Source of the DNA: Miscanthus floridulus
Lineage: Eukaryota > Streptophyta > Magnoliopsida > Poales > Poaceae
Direction of reading: 5' to 3'
Length of the DNA stretch: 64,000 nucleotides
NCBI RefSeq assembly: GCF_019320115.1
Contig: NC_089593.1
Span: 16,518,221 to 16,582,220, forward strand
The stretch's first letter is position 1. Every line of letters begins with the position of its first letter. A program made the position numbers and the translations under genes. The notes under the pieces were generated by a model. It had not been told where the DNA came from. It did no database searches and saw nothing but the letters and a program-made list of their open reading frames with translations. Positions 46,693 to 57,434 of this stretch are shown here, in pieces.

Positions 46693-47910
46693 ATGGGGTC
46701 CATGGGGAGGGCACTACCGGCCACCGTCGACGAGATCAGGCGTGCGCAGCGCGCGGATGGTCCGGCCGCCGTGCTCGGCATCGGCACGGCGAACCCGCCG
46801 ACGTGCATGGCCCAGGATGACTACCCCGACTACTACTTCCGCGTCACCAACAGCGAGCACCTCACCGACCTCAAGGCCAAGCTCACCAGGATCTGCAACA
46901 ACAAGAAGTCCGGCATCAGACAGCGCTACTTGCACCTCGACGAGGAGCTGTTGGCCGCCAACCCGGACTTCATCGACCGCACGCGGCCGTCGCTGGACGC
47001 GCGCGTGGAGATGGCCTCCGCCGCCGTCCCGGAGCTGGCCGCTGCCGCGGCCGCCAAGGCCATCGCGGAGTGGGGCCGCCCGGCCACCGACATCACCCAC
47101 CTCGTCTTCAGCACCTACTCCGGCGCGCGCGCCCCCAGCGCCGACCGCCGCCTCGCCTCCCTGCTGGGCCTCCGCCCCACGGTGTCCCGCACCATCCTCA
47201 ACCTCCACGGCTGCTACGGCGGGGGGCGGTCGCTCCAGCTCGCCAAGGAGCTCGCGGAGAACAACCGCGGCGCGCGCGTCCTCGTCGCCTGCTCCGAGAT
47301 CACGCTCATCGCCTTCTACGGGCCCGAGGGAGGCTGCGTCGACAACATCATCGGCCAGACCCTGTTCGGCGACGGTGCTGGCGCCGTCATCGTCGGCGCC
47401 GACCCCGTAGCCCCCGTCGAGCGCCCGCTGTTTGAGATGGCGTTCGCGTCGCAGACCACGATACCGGAGACCGAGGACGCCATCTCCATGCAGATCAGCA
47501 AATGCGGCATGGAGTACCACCTCTCCAGCCAGGTGCCCCGCCTGCTGGGGTGCAACGTGGAACGCTGCCTTGTCGACGCGTTCCGCACGCTCGGCGTCCG
47601 CGCAGCATGGAATGACCTTTTTTGGGCGATCCATCCCGGCGGTCGTGCCATCCTGGACGACATCGAGGAAGTGCTCGGTCTGGAGGACGGGAAACTGGCG
47701 GCGAGTCGCCACGTGCTCAGCGAGTTTGGCAACATGAGTGGCACCACGGTGATCTTCGTGTTCGATGAGTTGCGCCGCCGTCGGGCAGCAGCGGCCAAGC
47801 AGGGAGGGGAAACGCCGGAGTGGGGAGTCATGATGGCTTTTGGACCTGGAATCACAATCGAGACCATGGTGCTCCACGCCCCTAGCAACCTGAACCTGGA
47901 GGGAAATTAA
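46693..47910 (+). CDS. type III polyketide synthase, alkylresorcinol/curcuminoid synthase-like
   Basis: 405 codons, GC-rich, no intron. Chalcone-synthase fold enzyme condensing an acyl-CoA starter with malonyl-CoA, acting in the cytosol. The catalytic triad is complete: Cys174 (LHGCYGGG), His314 (FWAIHPGG) and Asn347 (FGNMSG). Also present are TLFGDGAGAVIVG and the C-terminal MMAFGPGITIE. Compared by eye with chalcone synthase (alfalfa numbering), T132 is Tyr, M137 Ala, T197 Ala, G256 Met and F265 Tyr. This places it with grass alkylresorcinol and bisdemethoxycurcumin synthase-like enzymes and away from true chalcone synthase; the product cannot be predicted. The frame is open further upstream, but 46693 is the first ATG (a second is at 46702). 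The intron usual near Cys60 in chalcone synthase genes is absent. Confidence 0.92.
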   Translation: MGSMGRALPATVDEIRRAQRADGPAAVLGIGTANPPTCMAQDDYPDYYFRVTNSEHLTDLKAKLTRICNNKKSGIRQRYLHLDEELLAANPDFIDRTRPSLDARVEMASAAVPELAAAAAAKAIAEWGRPATDITHLVFSTYSGARAPSADRRLASLLGLRPTVSRTILNLHGCYGGGRSLQLAKELAENNRGARVLVACSEITLIAFYGPEGGCVDNIIGQTLFGDGAGAVIVGADPVAPVERPLFEMAFASQTTIPETEDAISMQISKCGMEYHLSSQVPRLLGCNVERCLVDAFRTLGVRAAWNDLFWAIHPGGRAILDDIEEVLGLEDGKLAASRHVLSEFGNMSGTTVIFVFDELRRRRAAAAKQGGETPEWGVMMAFGPGITIETMVLHAPSNLNLEGN

Positions 47911-48345
47911 CAATTCAAACATCCACCAAAAGGACTATATATATACTTCTACGCGGAGTATAAAATATGTTATAAACCTGGTATAGAGGTTGCCCAAGCT
48001 AAACAAGGTCCATATAGCCAATTCATGGACCATAAGGTGGAGTGTTAAATTTGTTCACTAATTATCAGCGTGATATCACTACTAGATTCAGGTTCTTTGC
48101 CGAGTGCCTGAGGCACTCGGCAAAGGCCAAATTGTATTCGGCAAAGAACACACGGCAAAAAATTGATCGGCAAATACCTCTTTGCCGAGTGTCTTTTATC
48201 GGGCACTCGGCAAAGGCTTTGCCGAGAGCCCCGGGGGCACTCGGCAAAGAAAAGCGACCGTCACGGCGCCGGCCCCGTTGACGGTGGCTTTGCCGAGTGC
48301 CAACCCTGCAGGCACTCGGCAAAGATTTTTTATTTAAAAAAAAAT

Positions 48346-48850
48346 TCTTTGCCGAGTGCCCACTGGCCGGCGCTCGGCAAAGTTTGAATTTTTTTTTTAA
48401 AAAAATTCTTTGCCGAGTGCCCTCTTGCCGGCACTCGGTAAAGTTTGATTTTTTTTTTAAATTCTTTGCCGAGTGCCCTCTGGCCGGCACTCGGCAAAGT
48501 TTGAATTTTTTTTAAAAAAATTCTTTGCCGAGTGCCCTCTGGCCGGCACTCGGCAAAGTTTGAAATTTTTGAATTTTTTTAAAAAATTCTTTGCCGAGTG
48601 CCCTCTTGTCGGCACTCGGCAAACTTTGAATTTTTTTTAAAAAAAATTCTTTGCCGAGTGCCCTCTGGCCGGCACTCGGCAAAGTTTGAATTTTTTTAAA
48701 AAACATTCTTTGCCGAGTGCCCTCTTGCCGGCACTCGGCAAAGTTTGAATTTTTTTTTTAAAAAAAAATTCTTTGCCGAGTGCCCTATGGCCGGCACTCG
48801 GCAAAGTTTGAATTTTTTTTTTAAAAAAATTCTTTGCCGAGTGCCATGGT
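48346..48850. repeat. array of ~60-bp TTTGCCGAGTGCC hairpin units
   Basis: About nine units, each a palindrome: CTTTGCCGAGTGCC, an 8-10 base spacer such as CTCTGGCC, GGCACTCGGCAAAG, then a T-run/A-run linker that is itself self-complementary. Subterminal transposase-binding repeats are typical of CACTA elements. Confidence 0.9.
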
Positions 48851-50075
48851 CATGGCACTCGGCAAAACTGGAAAAATGGTTTTCCGAGTGCCCATTTTTC
48901 CAGCTTTGCTGAGTGCTGTGACCATGGCACTCGGCAATGGGGTCCTTTGCCGAGTGCAACACTCGGCAAAGTGACCCAAAACGGCAATTTTTTTTTATTT
49001 TTTATTACATTCCATCGTGACAAATAAATTCATACAAACATATATCACATATATATCTCATTCATCACATATATATCTCATCCATCACATATATATATCA
49101 CATCCCACTACACCACAACACCGCATCACCGTCAGACATCTGACGCTAAAAATTATATTTACCGATTGATGATCTGACGCTAAAGATAACTCATAGATCA
49201 TCTGTTGCTAATTCCTTATTTAGCGATTTATTATCTGTCGCTATAGATATTGATATTTAACGTTGAACTGTCTGTCGCTAAAAATAAGTATACCGGCACT
49301 CTGTCTGTCGCCAAAAATAAGTGGGCCCCACCATGCCGCTGGCTAAAAAAAGAAAAATATAACGCACACCAACGCAAACAAGAAAATAAAAATAAAAACA
49401 GAACCCACACATCCACCAGGAAGCTGCGCTCCTTATCCCCAAACTTCGGTAGCTCGGGCGCTCGGCGTCTCTCCCCAGAAGCCCGACGCGGCTCTCGCTC
49501 TCTCCCTCGGTCTTCTTCTCCCCAGCGTGTGCTCTCTTCTCGTGCCTCCTCCGGAAGCGCCAACGCCAGCTCCCTCCGCATCCTCCTCACCTGCGCAGGG
49601 CCCTGCTCAACCCCCCGGCTCCTTGCGGCAGGGCCGCTCGCTTCGGGATGGGGCGACCAAGAGCCATGCCTGGCATGCCGCCACCGCCGCGCCATGGCCC
49701 GCTAGCCGGCTGGCCAGCGCCGTCGTCCCTAGGCTGGGCGAGCTGGCTGAAGGCCGAGCGCCGCTGTGTGGGTCAACTGCACTCGCAGCTCAACACCACA
49801 CTCGTCCCAGGCCAGGATGGGCCTGGATGCGGGCTCGATCCATGTCGTCTCCGTCCGATCTATGTCGTCCAGTCGTTCTAGTTGCTCCTCCATCCGGTGC
49901 GGTCTGCAGATCTGATATGCATGTCCACGGTGAGCCGTTTTCTGCCTCAGATGTGTGTACATATGTTCCTATGGATGAGTATTGTGTATGTATGGATGTT
50001 TAGGTGCTGTGTTTAGAAAATCTAGGGTTAGAGTTATGTGTGTATATATATATGTATATGTATATATATATATAT

Positions 50076-50099
50076 CACAGAATTTTCAGTGTAGATCGA

Positions 50100-50183
<84 letters not shown>

Positions 50184-50207
50184 TCGATCTACACTGAAAA
50201 TTCTGTG
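50076..50207. repeat. (AT)n flanked by perfect 27-bp inverted repeats
   Basis: Arms 50076-50102 and 50181-50207 (starting CACAGAATTTTCAG) are perfect complements, and the loop is about 39 AT dinucleotides. The whole 132 bp can fold into one stem or extrude as a cruciform. Open frames across it are Tyr-Ile repeats and not genes. Confidence 0.9.
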
Positions 50208-51034
50208 TTATTTGGCAATACAGCGTGATAATTTATAATAGTCACACTGCCATTCTCTAGAATTAGTAGATTGGCAATACAATATGTTTCAAATCAATAG
50301 CTTAGATGTTTTCAGAACTGCAGACCATGTCAGACCTGTCAGACTGAACAATATTGCTGAATTTAAATAAAAAATAGCGAATTAATGTTCAAAGTAATTG
50401 TCTCGAAACCTTTGTTATCTAAGTAATTGCATTCCAAGATTGGTCTTCTCTGTTCTTTCTCACAGTTCAGAGGTCGCATGCAGTCATATGGTTGTCTTCT
50501 TGTCATTTGCAAACCAGAATTGTCTTCTTGACTTACAATCCATTGTCTTTTTAGATGCACAAGATCCTATATTGTAATTGTCAATGGTTACTTTTACCTT
50601 CTGCTTTATGTTTCTCTCTCTCGTACTTAGACGATATGTGCTTTCTTAAGTGTCTTTTGGAATTAGACATTGTTTCCCAATAGCTAATCTGAGTATTGAT
50701 GTCTGACAATGATGCAACTTAAAATCCGTAGACTACTCTTGCTGCTTCTTATTGCCAGCAAACTCAAGCAGTTAGGTTAGGTTCTGAATAGTGTCAATAA
50801 TGTTTAATGATAGTACCTTGAAAAGTTAGTACTGTTGTTGCTAGGAGCTTCTAATAGTTCTTATTATAAAATGAGTTCTTATTGGGAAAGCCTTTTATAT
50901 ATCAGCAGGCTGCAGGCACCTTGGCTGATGGCTGATGCTCATGAATTTTCAGGAACCAGGAGGCCTACTAATCCTTCATCAACTTGTTCTAATGGCGCAC
51001 CCATTTCTGGGAAACAACACATGTATAGGCACAT

Positions 51035-51893
51035 GTCTAGACCTTTTTAGTGCTGATGGTATAATGGGCCTCGGTCGTGGTCAACTTAGCATAATGGATC
51101 AGCTTGTTGAAAAGGGTGTCATAAGTGATTCATTCTCATTGTGCTATGGCGGTATGGATATTGGTGGTGGTGCTATGGTGCTTGGTGGAGTGCCTGCTCC
51201 TTCTGACATGGTTTTTTCACATTCAGACCCTCTCCGCAGGTAATGTATGGTTTCCTATATGATAACCGATCCTTATTCTTTTTGTGGTACATATTTTTAT
51301 TAGCTAATCTTAAATTGGCAACAATCCATATTACAACATTGAGTTAAAGGAAATACATGTTGCTGGAAAGGCACTGCGGGTAGATTCAAGGATCTTCGAT
51401 AGCAAGCATGGGACTGTTTTGGATAGTGGGACCACATATGCTTATTTGCCGGAGCAAGCTTTCGTGGCTTTTAGAGATGCTGTAAGCTATTTACACGTCC
51501 ATACCTTTTCTGTTGGATCTTTGTTCTATTGTAGTTATTTTTCCTTCATGTGACATCAATTTGTTTGGAGTTCAGTTTTTGCAATGTACCATGTAAAAAA
51601 GGCAGTCTAGCTTCAGAAGCTATCAATAGTATTTGTGGCTAAAACTGCACTAGTGCCATTTTTTTTAACTTTTCCGCCTTGCATAAAAGAAGTTAAACAT
51701 CTTAATGACACCTAGATAAGTTTACACTTCCCTAGATAGAATCAAACTTCTACTTAGTTGATAGCTAAAGAGCTGGAGATTGACTCTCATCACTGTTGAT
51801 ATGTCCATAAATGTTACCTACCCAAATCTGAAACCTCATCTCCATGAGCTGGCCGAGCTGATAGCTAAAGAGCTGGAGATTGACTCTCGTCAG
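51035..51893 (+). pseudogene. captured aspartic protease exons
   Basis: Three exon pieces of a plant nepenthesin-type (A1) aspartic protease: 51035-51240 (ADGIMGLGRGQLSIMDQL, DSFSLCYGGMD, MVLGGVPAPSDMVF) ending at CGCAG|GTAATG; about 51326-51480 (YYNIELKEIHVAGK, then TVLDSGTTYAYLPEQAF with the second catalytic Asp) ending at GCT|GTAAGC; about 51796-51893 (SINVTYPNLKPHLHELAEL) ending at CAG|GTATTA. The exon with the first catalytic Asp is missing and the second piece lacks a normal AG acceptor, so no active protease can result. Introns are kept, so capture was at DNA level. Confidence 0.8.
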
Positions 51894-54555
51894 GTATTAA
51901 TAAGAATTAAAAGTATGCAACAACTTGGTTGTGCTAGTTATGCGAGTGGTTCTTTTCAGGCGGGATTGAAGAACATATTATACGTTCATTTACTTCAGTC
52001 TGCACTAATCTCATAGTTGTTTTGATATTGCTTCATTGTGATTTGGCTGGAGCTGCTATTTAATTTGACAGGTTCGAGTTATACATGCACCTATGCTAGG
52101 TGAACATTTTGTCCATTGCAACTCACTGTATGTAAATTGCATTCTTATTAGGTAGATTGGGGAGGAGACGAGCAGACACTCAACTCAGGTGAACACACGC
52201 TGAACTTGTGCTGATAGCTTCTCTGTACTACATACAAGTGTACATATATTTAGTGAAATCTACAACTAGATGTTACTTCTTTCATGTGGTGTAACTAGGT
52301 TAAGCTAGTAGTGATATATATAACATCCCCAACTAGATCGTTGATTTATTAATATGTAGTAGCTGCTGCAGCTATCAATTCTCTGTTTTTAGTTTCAGTA
52401 TGTAACCTGAGTTTTTAGCATGTATGAAAACTGTTTGTTTTTTAGCATTAGTTCCATGTAAGAACTTCTTGTCATCTAATTAATCTACCAGAACAATTGC
52501 TAGTGGACAGAAAATTCTGCCAAGTATTTGCGCATGATTTAAAATGGTATTCTTCATGTGCTTTGCCCTTTTTTTATATATAAATACTAGCACTGATTCT
52601 CAAATCTCAACCAGTATGTCTTAGTTGGAGTCTAGCACTCTAGCTTGAAGGATGGCAGCTTAGATGGCTGGACTCTTGATTCTTATACTGTTTGTGCCAA
52701 TCTGGTTCATGGACTTGTCATTGTTGCTTATAAACTCTTTGTTTCATCTTATGTTTTAAAAGGAATGGCGACTGAGAAGACATTCTTGTCCCTTCTTATG
52801 ATCATTATGTTTTGGAGGATGTTCTTATTGTCTCTAGAGGAAATAGATGAGATGGTGAGCTTATCTATGTGAGCCGTTGTAAAGTTTTGGTCAAATATGT
52901 GAAGATGCATGTATGTTTGTTGAAGTTGAATCTTAGTTGTGTAGTGACATTTGTATTATTGTAGACAATTGTTGATGGATTAATTTTTATTTTTTAACCA
53001 TTTAAAATTGTCTCGTTGGACTGTCTGTCGCTAAAACCATATGTACCATCGCATAGTCCGTCGCTAAAAAGTAGCAATGGATTATCTGTCGCTAAAAAGT
53101 AGCAATGGACTATCTGTCACTATAAATATTCAAGGCAACAGATTATCTGTCGCTAAAATTACTGTCTGACGCTAAAGATTTTTAGCGTCAGGACTTATAG
53201 CGTCTGTAGAAGTCTGTTGCTGTAAGTTTTTAGCGTCAGATTGTCTGTCGCTGTAGCCGCTTTTAACGTCAGATCGTCCATCGCTAATATCGGTGTTGTG
53301 GTGTAGTGTCCATCCACACATCCATCCGCGCATATCACATCAATCACAATATATATCACATATATAATAATAAGTGCTCAAGTCCATCCAAATAAATCCA
53401 CAAGCTGACATATATATGCATATACGTGGCAAACCAACCACTAGCTGACATATATCACTGTAAATTGTATTTTTGATATATTAGTGCTCACGAAAAAAGA
53501 ATACAGGCGATAAACATATAAGAAACATATGCAAGAGACCAGGTCCACTTAATTCGAAAGGGTAATAAATGGTAGCAAAATGTACCAATAACAACATGAT
53601 CACCCCATGAGTCCAATGGCTGATTAGATACACACACGACTTGAAGCTCAAACGAAATAAAATGTTTTGAAAAACCAGTTACAACCAGTAGACTGAACTA
53701 GCTACATTATATATTGCCAATTCTGCACTTGAAATGATCCTAGAAACCATACTTGATGCGCCACAAAGAGACAATGGATCCATTAATCGATGGCCATATA
53801 TAGGGCCCAACATCACTCAGTAATCAATACCTGAAAAAGTTTGATCGCACAAAATAAGCTTAGAGAAACGTTACACGAGGAGAAACAAAAAGTTTCAGTT
53901 ACTCTACATGGAAACTTCAAATAAAATAATAGGATTCTAAGGATGGGCAATTGATGACCAGCAGCATGAAGTTATAATCTGAAAAAGTTCTACAAATATG
54001 GAGTCAATTGGATATTATGATTAGTAGTTTGGGAGAGTTTTCTAGTTATGTCAATTAACAATTTCTAATGCATCTGCAGAAATTTGATTATTCTTTAAAG
54101 CCAAACAATCAGTTAAACGTGTCTGTGCAAGGAAAGGTTTGTGATCTTTGTTTTCTCAATAAACATGAGCAGCGTTAATTAGGATAGGTTCTTCTGCATC
54201 AAACATGGGTGAATAACAGAAGTACATGGTTAGAAAGGATGCATGGTACCTTATAGTTGAACGTGTAATCTTAATGTTCTATATGCTGTTTGTCAAGGTT
54301 TCCAATCCCAGTATCCGTAAAGACTGTCTTCAAAGCTCTCTGAATCCTTTCATCCACTGTCAGACATTTGATGTTAACTTTTTTAAGTCACCTCAATGAA
54401 ATTGGTGGATCAATTGGATGGTAGTCTTCTACTTCCAGCTGTGAGCATGTTTTTTCTGTAGACAAATAAACGAAATTTCTCATGATTGCATACATGCACA
54501 GCAGGTCAGAGAATGTAAAAAATGAACTCTTGTATTGTATATATGGAAGACATAC

Positions 54556-54728
54556 CTCACAGAGTTCAATAGTGAGCTTTTCTAGGTTTGGCGTGAGTTG
54601 CAGGAAGGGAAGTAGTGCATGCAGAGCACCTGTCAAACAGCAATTCTCAAGGTAAAATGTCTTTAAATTCTTAAATACTGAGCAGAATGCCAAATCCATT
54701 TGGAAGGTAGCCGGAAACGAAAAGGAGT
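54556..54728 (-). pseudogene. F-box/LRR-type protein exon fragment
   Basis: Minus-strand frame reads LAFCSVFKNLKTFYLENC, LTGALHALLPFLQLTPNLEKLTIELCE and ends at GAG|GTATGT. This is the leucine-rich pattern of plant F-box/LRR or FBD proteins. It is cut on its 5' side by the CACTA end at 54729. Either a captured fragment of the surrounding CACTA element or a host gene remnant. Confidence 0.6.
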
Positions 54729-56064
54729 CACTACGGGAAACTGGTAATTTACCGAGTGTTGAATACTTTGCCGAGTGCCAAATATCGGGCACTCGGCAAA
54801 GACTCAGTTTGCCGAGTGCAGCCGTCGGCAAAATAAAACACTCGGCAAAGGCTATTTTGCCAAGTGCCCAGTACTCGGCAAAATATAGGCACTCGGCAAA
54901 GAAGGTTTGGTGCACGTTGTCACGTGCGATGCTTACAAACTAGGACATCTCCATATGTTATATCTGATATCACACGTGGAGATGTCTTGGTTTGTAAGCA
55001 TTGTACGTGACAACGTGCACCAAATGTTCTCAAATTTTTATCATAGCCTCCACATACGATATCACGACATCTCAACAAGTTTCATGATTTTCGGACTTCG
55101 TTTCCTTTTTATAGAATTTAAAAACACTTCGCACGCAAGTTCGCGGTCATGTTTCGTGAACAAGATGTCCCAAATTTCGGGACTGTTCCTGGATACGGCC
55201 TCACACTACTCAGTAACATGACTATCATTTTTTGAATCATTAAATTCCATTATTCGTACCACGTGTAGTTCAAATTTATATTTTTTGAAAAAATTTAAGT
55301 AAACGAAATAAAGTAACTAAATATATCAAAAAGCCACAAAAAATCCCCAAATTCTAACTAGCAGTTCCTGGTACCTTAAAAGGGCTGCACAAAAAATTTA
55401 GAGGCAAAAAAAAAATCTTTGCCGAGTGCCGGGGCATGGCACTCGACAAAGGGGTCTTTGCTGAGTGCCAAGAATAAGGCACTCGGCAAAGAGGATTTTG
55501 AATTTTTTAAAAAAAAATTCCTCTTTGCCGAGTGCCTTCACAGGGGCACTCGGCAAAGACATTTCGAAAAAAAATTCTTTGCCGAGCGCCGTGTCAGGGA
55601 CACTCGGCAAAGTATTTTCCAAAAAAAAAATCTTTGCCGAGTGCCAGATTTGGGAGACTCGGCAAAGAATTTTTTTTTAAAAAAAAACCTTTGCCGAGTG
55701 CCAGATCGGAGGCACTCGGCAAAGTATTTTCCAAAAAAAAAATCTTTGCCGAGTGCCTGATCTGGGACACTCAGCAAAGAATTTTTTTTTTAAAAAAAAC
55801 CTTCTTTGCCGAGTGCCTAACAACGGGCACTCGGCAAAGAAGTATGTGGCCGAACACCGTTACGCGGGGCAGCCTATGCCGAGTGCCGTGCTTTTGCCGA
55901 GAGCCTGGCACTCGGCAAAGAAGTCCTTTGTCGAGAGCCTTTTTTTGCCGAGTGCAATTCTTTGCCGAGTGCGGCACTCGGCAAAGAAGGTCTTTGCCGA
56001 GTGCCCGATTTTTTACACTCGGCAAAGCAGTTTGCACTCGGCAAATATCCCGTTTCCAGTAGTG
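54729..56064. mobile_element. non-autonomous CACTA element, 1.3 kb
   Basis: Left end CACTACGGGAAACTGG, right end CCCGTTTCCAGTAGTG. TTTGCCGAGTG arrays at 54750-54905 and 55411-56045, a 48-bp hairpin at 54906-55024 and a unique 350-bp middle. The flanking triplets (AGT and TAC) do not match, so the flanks were altered or the two ends are from different insertions. Confidence 0.7.
54906..55024. repeat. 48-bp imperfect inverted repeat with short loop
   Basis: Arms 54906-54953 and 54977-55024, beginning TTTGGTGCACGTTGTCACGT, pair with about four mismatches over 48 bp; loop about 23 bases. It sits directly inside the left array of the CACTA element. Confidence 0.88.
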
Positions 56065-56811
56065 TACATTGTTGTGTTAATTGTATTATGTATACTTCTA
56101 TATACCTATATAATAACATTAAAAAGAAAAAAAATCGGTTCATCATCACTTTGTCCCTCGTTCGTCCATTTCGCACTCCTACCATTTTTTTTGTATCCCT
56201 TGACCCGATCCCTCTTGTTGATAGATAAAACCTTTGTTGGCGCCGCACCACTCTTGTGGTGGATAAGTCGGTCAAGCTCGTATGCATCACGATTCCTCAG
56301 AGCTCGACGTGCGAGGTGGCTCACTTTCTACCTATCTAAATCGTGTGCACACAATAGCCACGTATTTAAGGCGAGTCAATTTTTTATCAATTTCTCATAC
56401 AGGATTAATCCTTATTTCACTTAGCATTTGTTATAGGCATTAGATTTATTTGATTTAATGGAAATATGGTTGGACCAAGTCCAATTAAATTCAACAAATA
56501 TAGCTAGCTGTTTAAAATTGACTTAGACGGACCCATACGGCCACACAAGTTGTACATCCTATTGTAAGGCATGTACATATTTGCTAGCCTAATTAAAAGG
56601 AGAAATTTTCTTCTTCCACTTTTAGGTCTGTCGCTCTCTCTCCTATCCATCTCTCTATAAGAATCCTAGCAGTATGTGATGAATATATAAGAGATAATAA
56701 AAGTCCTACTAGGTTTACAGTCTCCTCTGTGGTCCGAACTCACGTCCGGTGCTCATAAGAGTTAGAATGGTACGTGTCCAGGCACACCTCAAAGTCTAAT
56801 TCTAAGACATA
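56065..56811. other. gene-free stretch between mobile elements
   Basis: No gene or element ends recognised. Short open frames on both strands only. Confidence 0.4.
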
Positions 56812-56982
56812 CACTACAAGAAAATGGAATATCCTTGGCGGTCAACAGTTTCCTTTAGGGGCGAAATTGAACCCCCAAGGATATATCATTGCCTCAGCAG
56901 TTGTATGAAATCTCCAAGTAAATGCATGTTCTTGATTGCTAACTCAAACCGCCAAGGTAATTATACATTGCCTTGAGTGCGC
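56812..56982. mobile_element. CACTA-like left end, cut by the Gypsy element
   Basis: CACTACAAGAAAATGG followed by repeats of CCTTGGCGGT/ACCGCCAAGG. The Gypsy LTR starts within it; the remainder should lie beyond the window if the Gypsy element inserted here. Confidence 0.5.
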
Positions 56983-57406
56983 TGTTGGGGGATTTAACTT
57001 CGCCAGGAAAACCTAACCCCTGAAACTTTAGAGTTGAAATTATGATTTCTATAACAAACTTTACTTGCAGGGAAAAGAAGTAAAGCGAAGGTGGAAATTT
57101 GCCTTCGTCAGAAAGATTCCGTCTTCACTAAAAGGATCTCGTCTTCGCTGGTGAAAAGAAGAAAGCAAGATTAGACGAAGACAAAAGTTTGACTTCGCCT
57201 AACATTCTGAGAGAAGAAGATAATCAGAGCAAAAATCAACTAAGTCTAGAAGACGAAGACCTCAATGAAGTGGATGTACAAAAGTTGGAGAATGAAGACT
57301 CAAAAGGGAAAAAGGACCACTTCGCCCTTGTAGTTGAAAAGGGTTATAACTATTTGAGTTGGGGGTAAAATAATCATTTTATGTAAAGTACGAAGACTAG
57401 GACCCC

Positions 57407-57413
57407 TATAAAT
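57407..57413 (+). promoter_or_regulatory. TATA box of the Gypsy LTR
   Basis: TATAAAT in CCCCTATAAATACCCC, about 28 bp before the CACTA insertion, so the expected transcription start falls at or just inside that insertion. Confidence 0.6.
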
Positions 57414-57434
57414 ACCCCGTCTGACATGTACAAT

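Larger units (their letters stand above)
49106..53308 (+). mobile_element. gene-capturing CACTA element (Pack-CACTA)
   Basis: 4203 bp with perfect 18-bp terminal inverted repeats CACTACACCACAACACCG and TCC duplications at 49103-49105 and 53309-53311. Subterminal repeats are of the form TCTGTCGCTAAAA/GACGCTAAA at 49130-49320 and 53010-53290. It encodes no transposase. The interior has a GC-rich leader (49400-49950), an (AT)n hairpin, and host-derived aspartic protease exons (51035-51893). It is inserted in the older CACTA element starting at 48077. Confidence 0.9.
48077..54728. mobile_element. CACTA element, left end clear, right end not found
   Basis: Left end CACTACTAGATTCAGG followed by TTTGCCGAGTG hairpin arrays to about 48975, then a CACATATATATC-rich stretch that is split at 49105 by a second CACTA element and resumes at 53309. 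It includes an F-box/LRR-like exon fragment near its right side. No TAGTG end of this element was found before 54728. The TAGTG at 56064 might be it, with flanks TAT/TAC, but the segment 54729-56064 looks self-contained. Confidence 0.6.

Noticed and set aside
46714..47922. 402-codon open frame on the minus strand
   Set aside because: It is exactly antisense to the polyketide synthase and results from GC-rich third positions; it has no recognisable domain.
48346..48850. CRISPR-like regular repeat array
   Set aside because: Units are self-complementary subterminal repeats of a plant transposon with no unique spacers; the genome is eukaryotic.
49982..50228. Open frames made of Tyr-Ile repeats
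   Set aside because: They are translations of the AT microsatellite.
48077..56064. A single 8-kb CACTA element with ends at 48077 and 56064
   Set aside because: Flanks TAT and TAC differ, and 54729-56064 has its own left end and arm; kept as an alternative only.
55398..56424. Long open frames such as 55532-56062 and 55753-56424
   Set aside because: Translations of the TTTGCCGAGTG repeat, shown by recurring CRVP, PSA and ALGK words in all frames.
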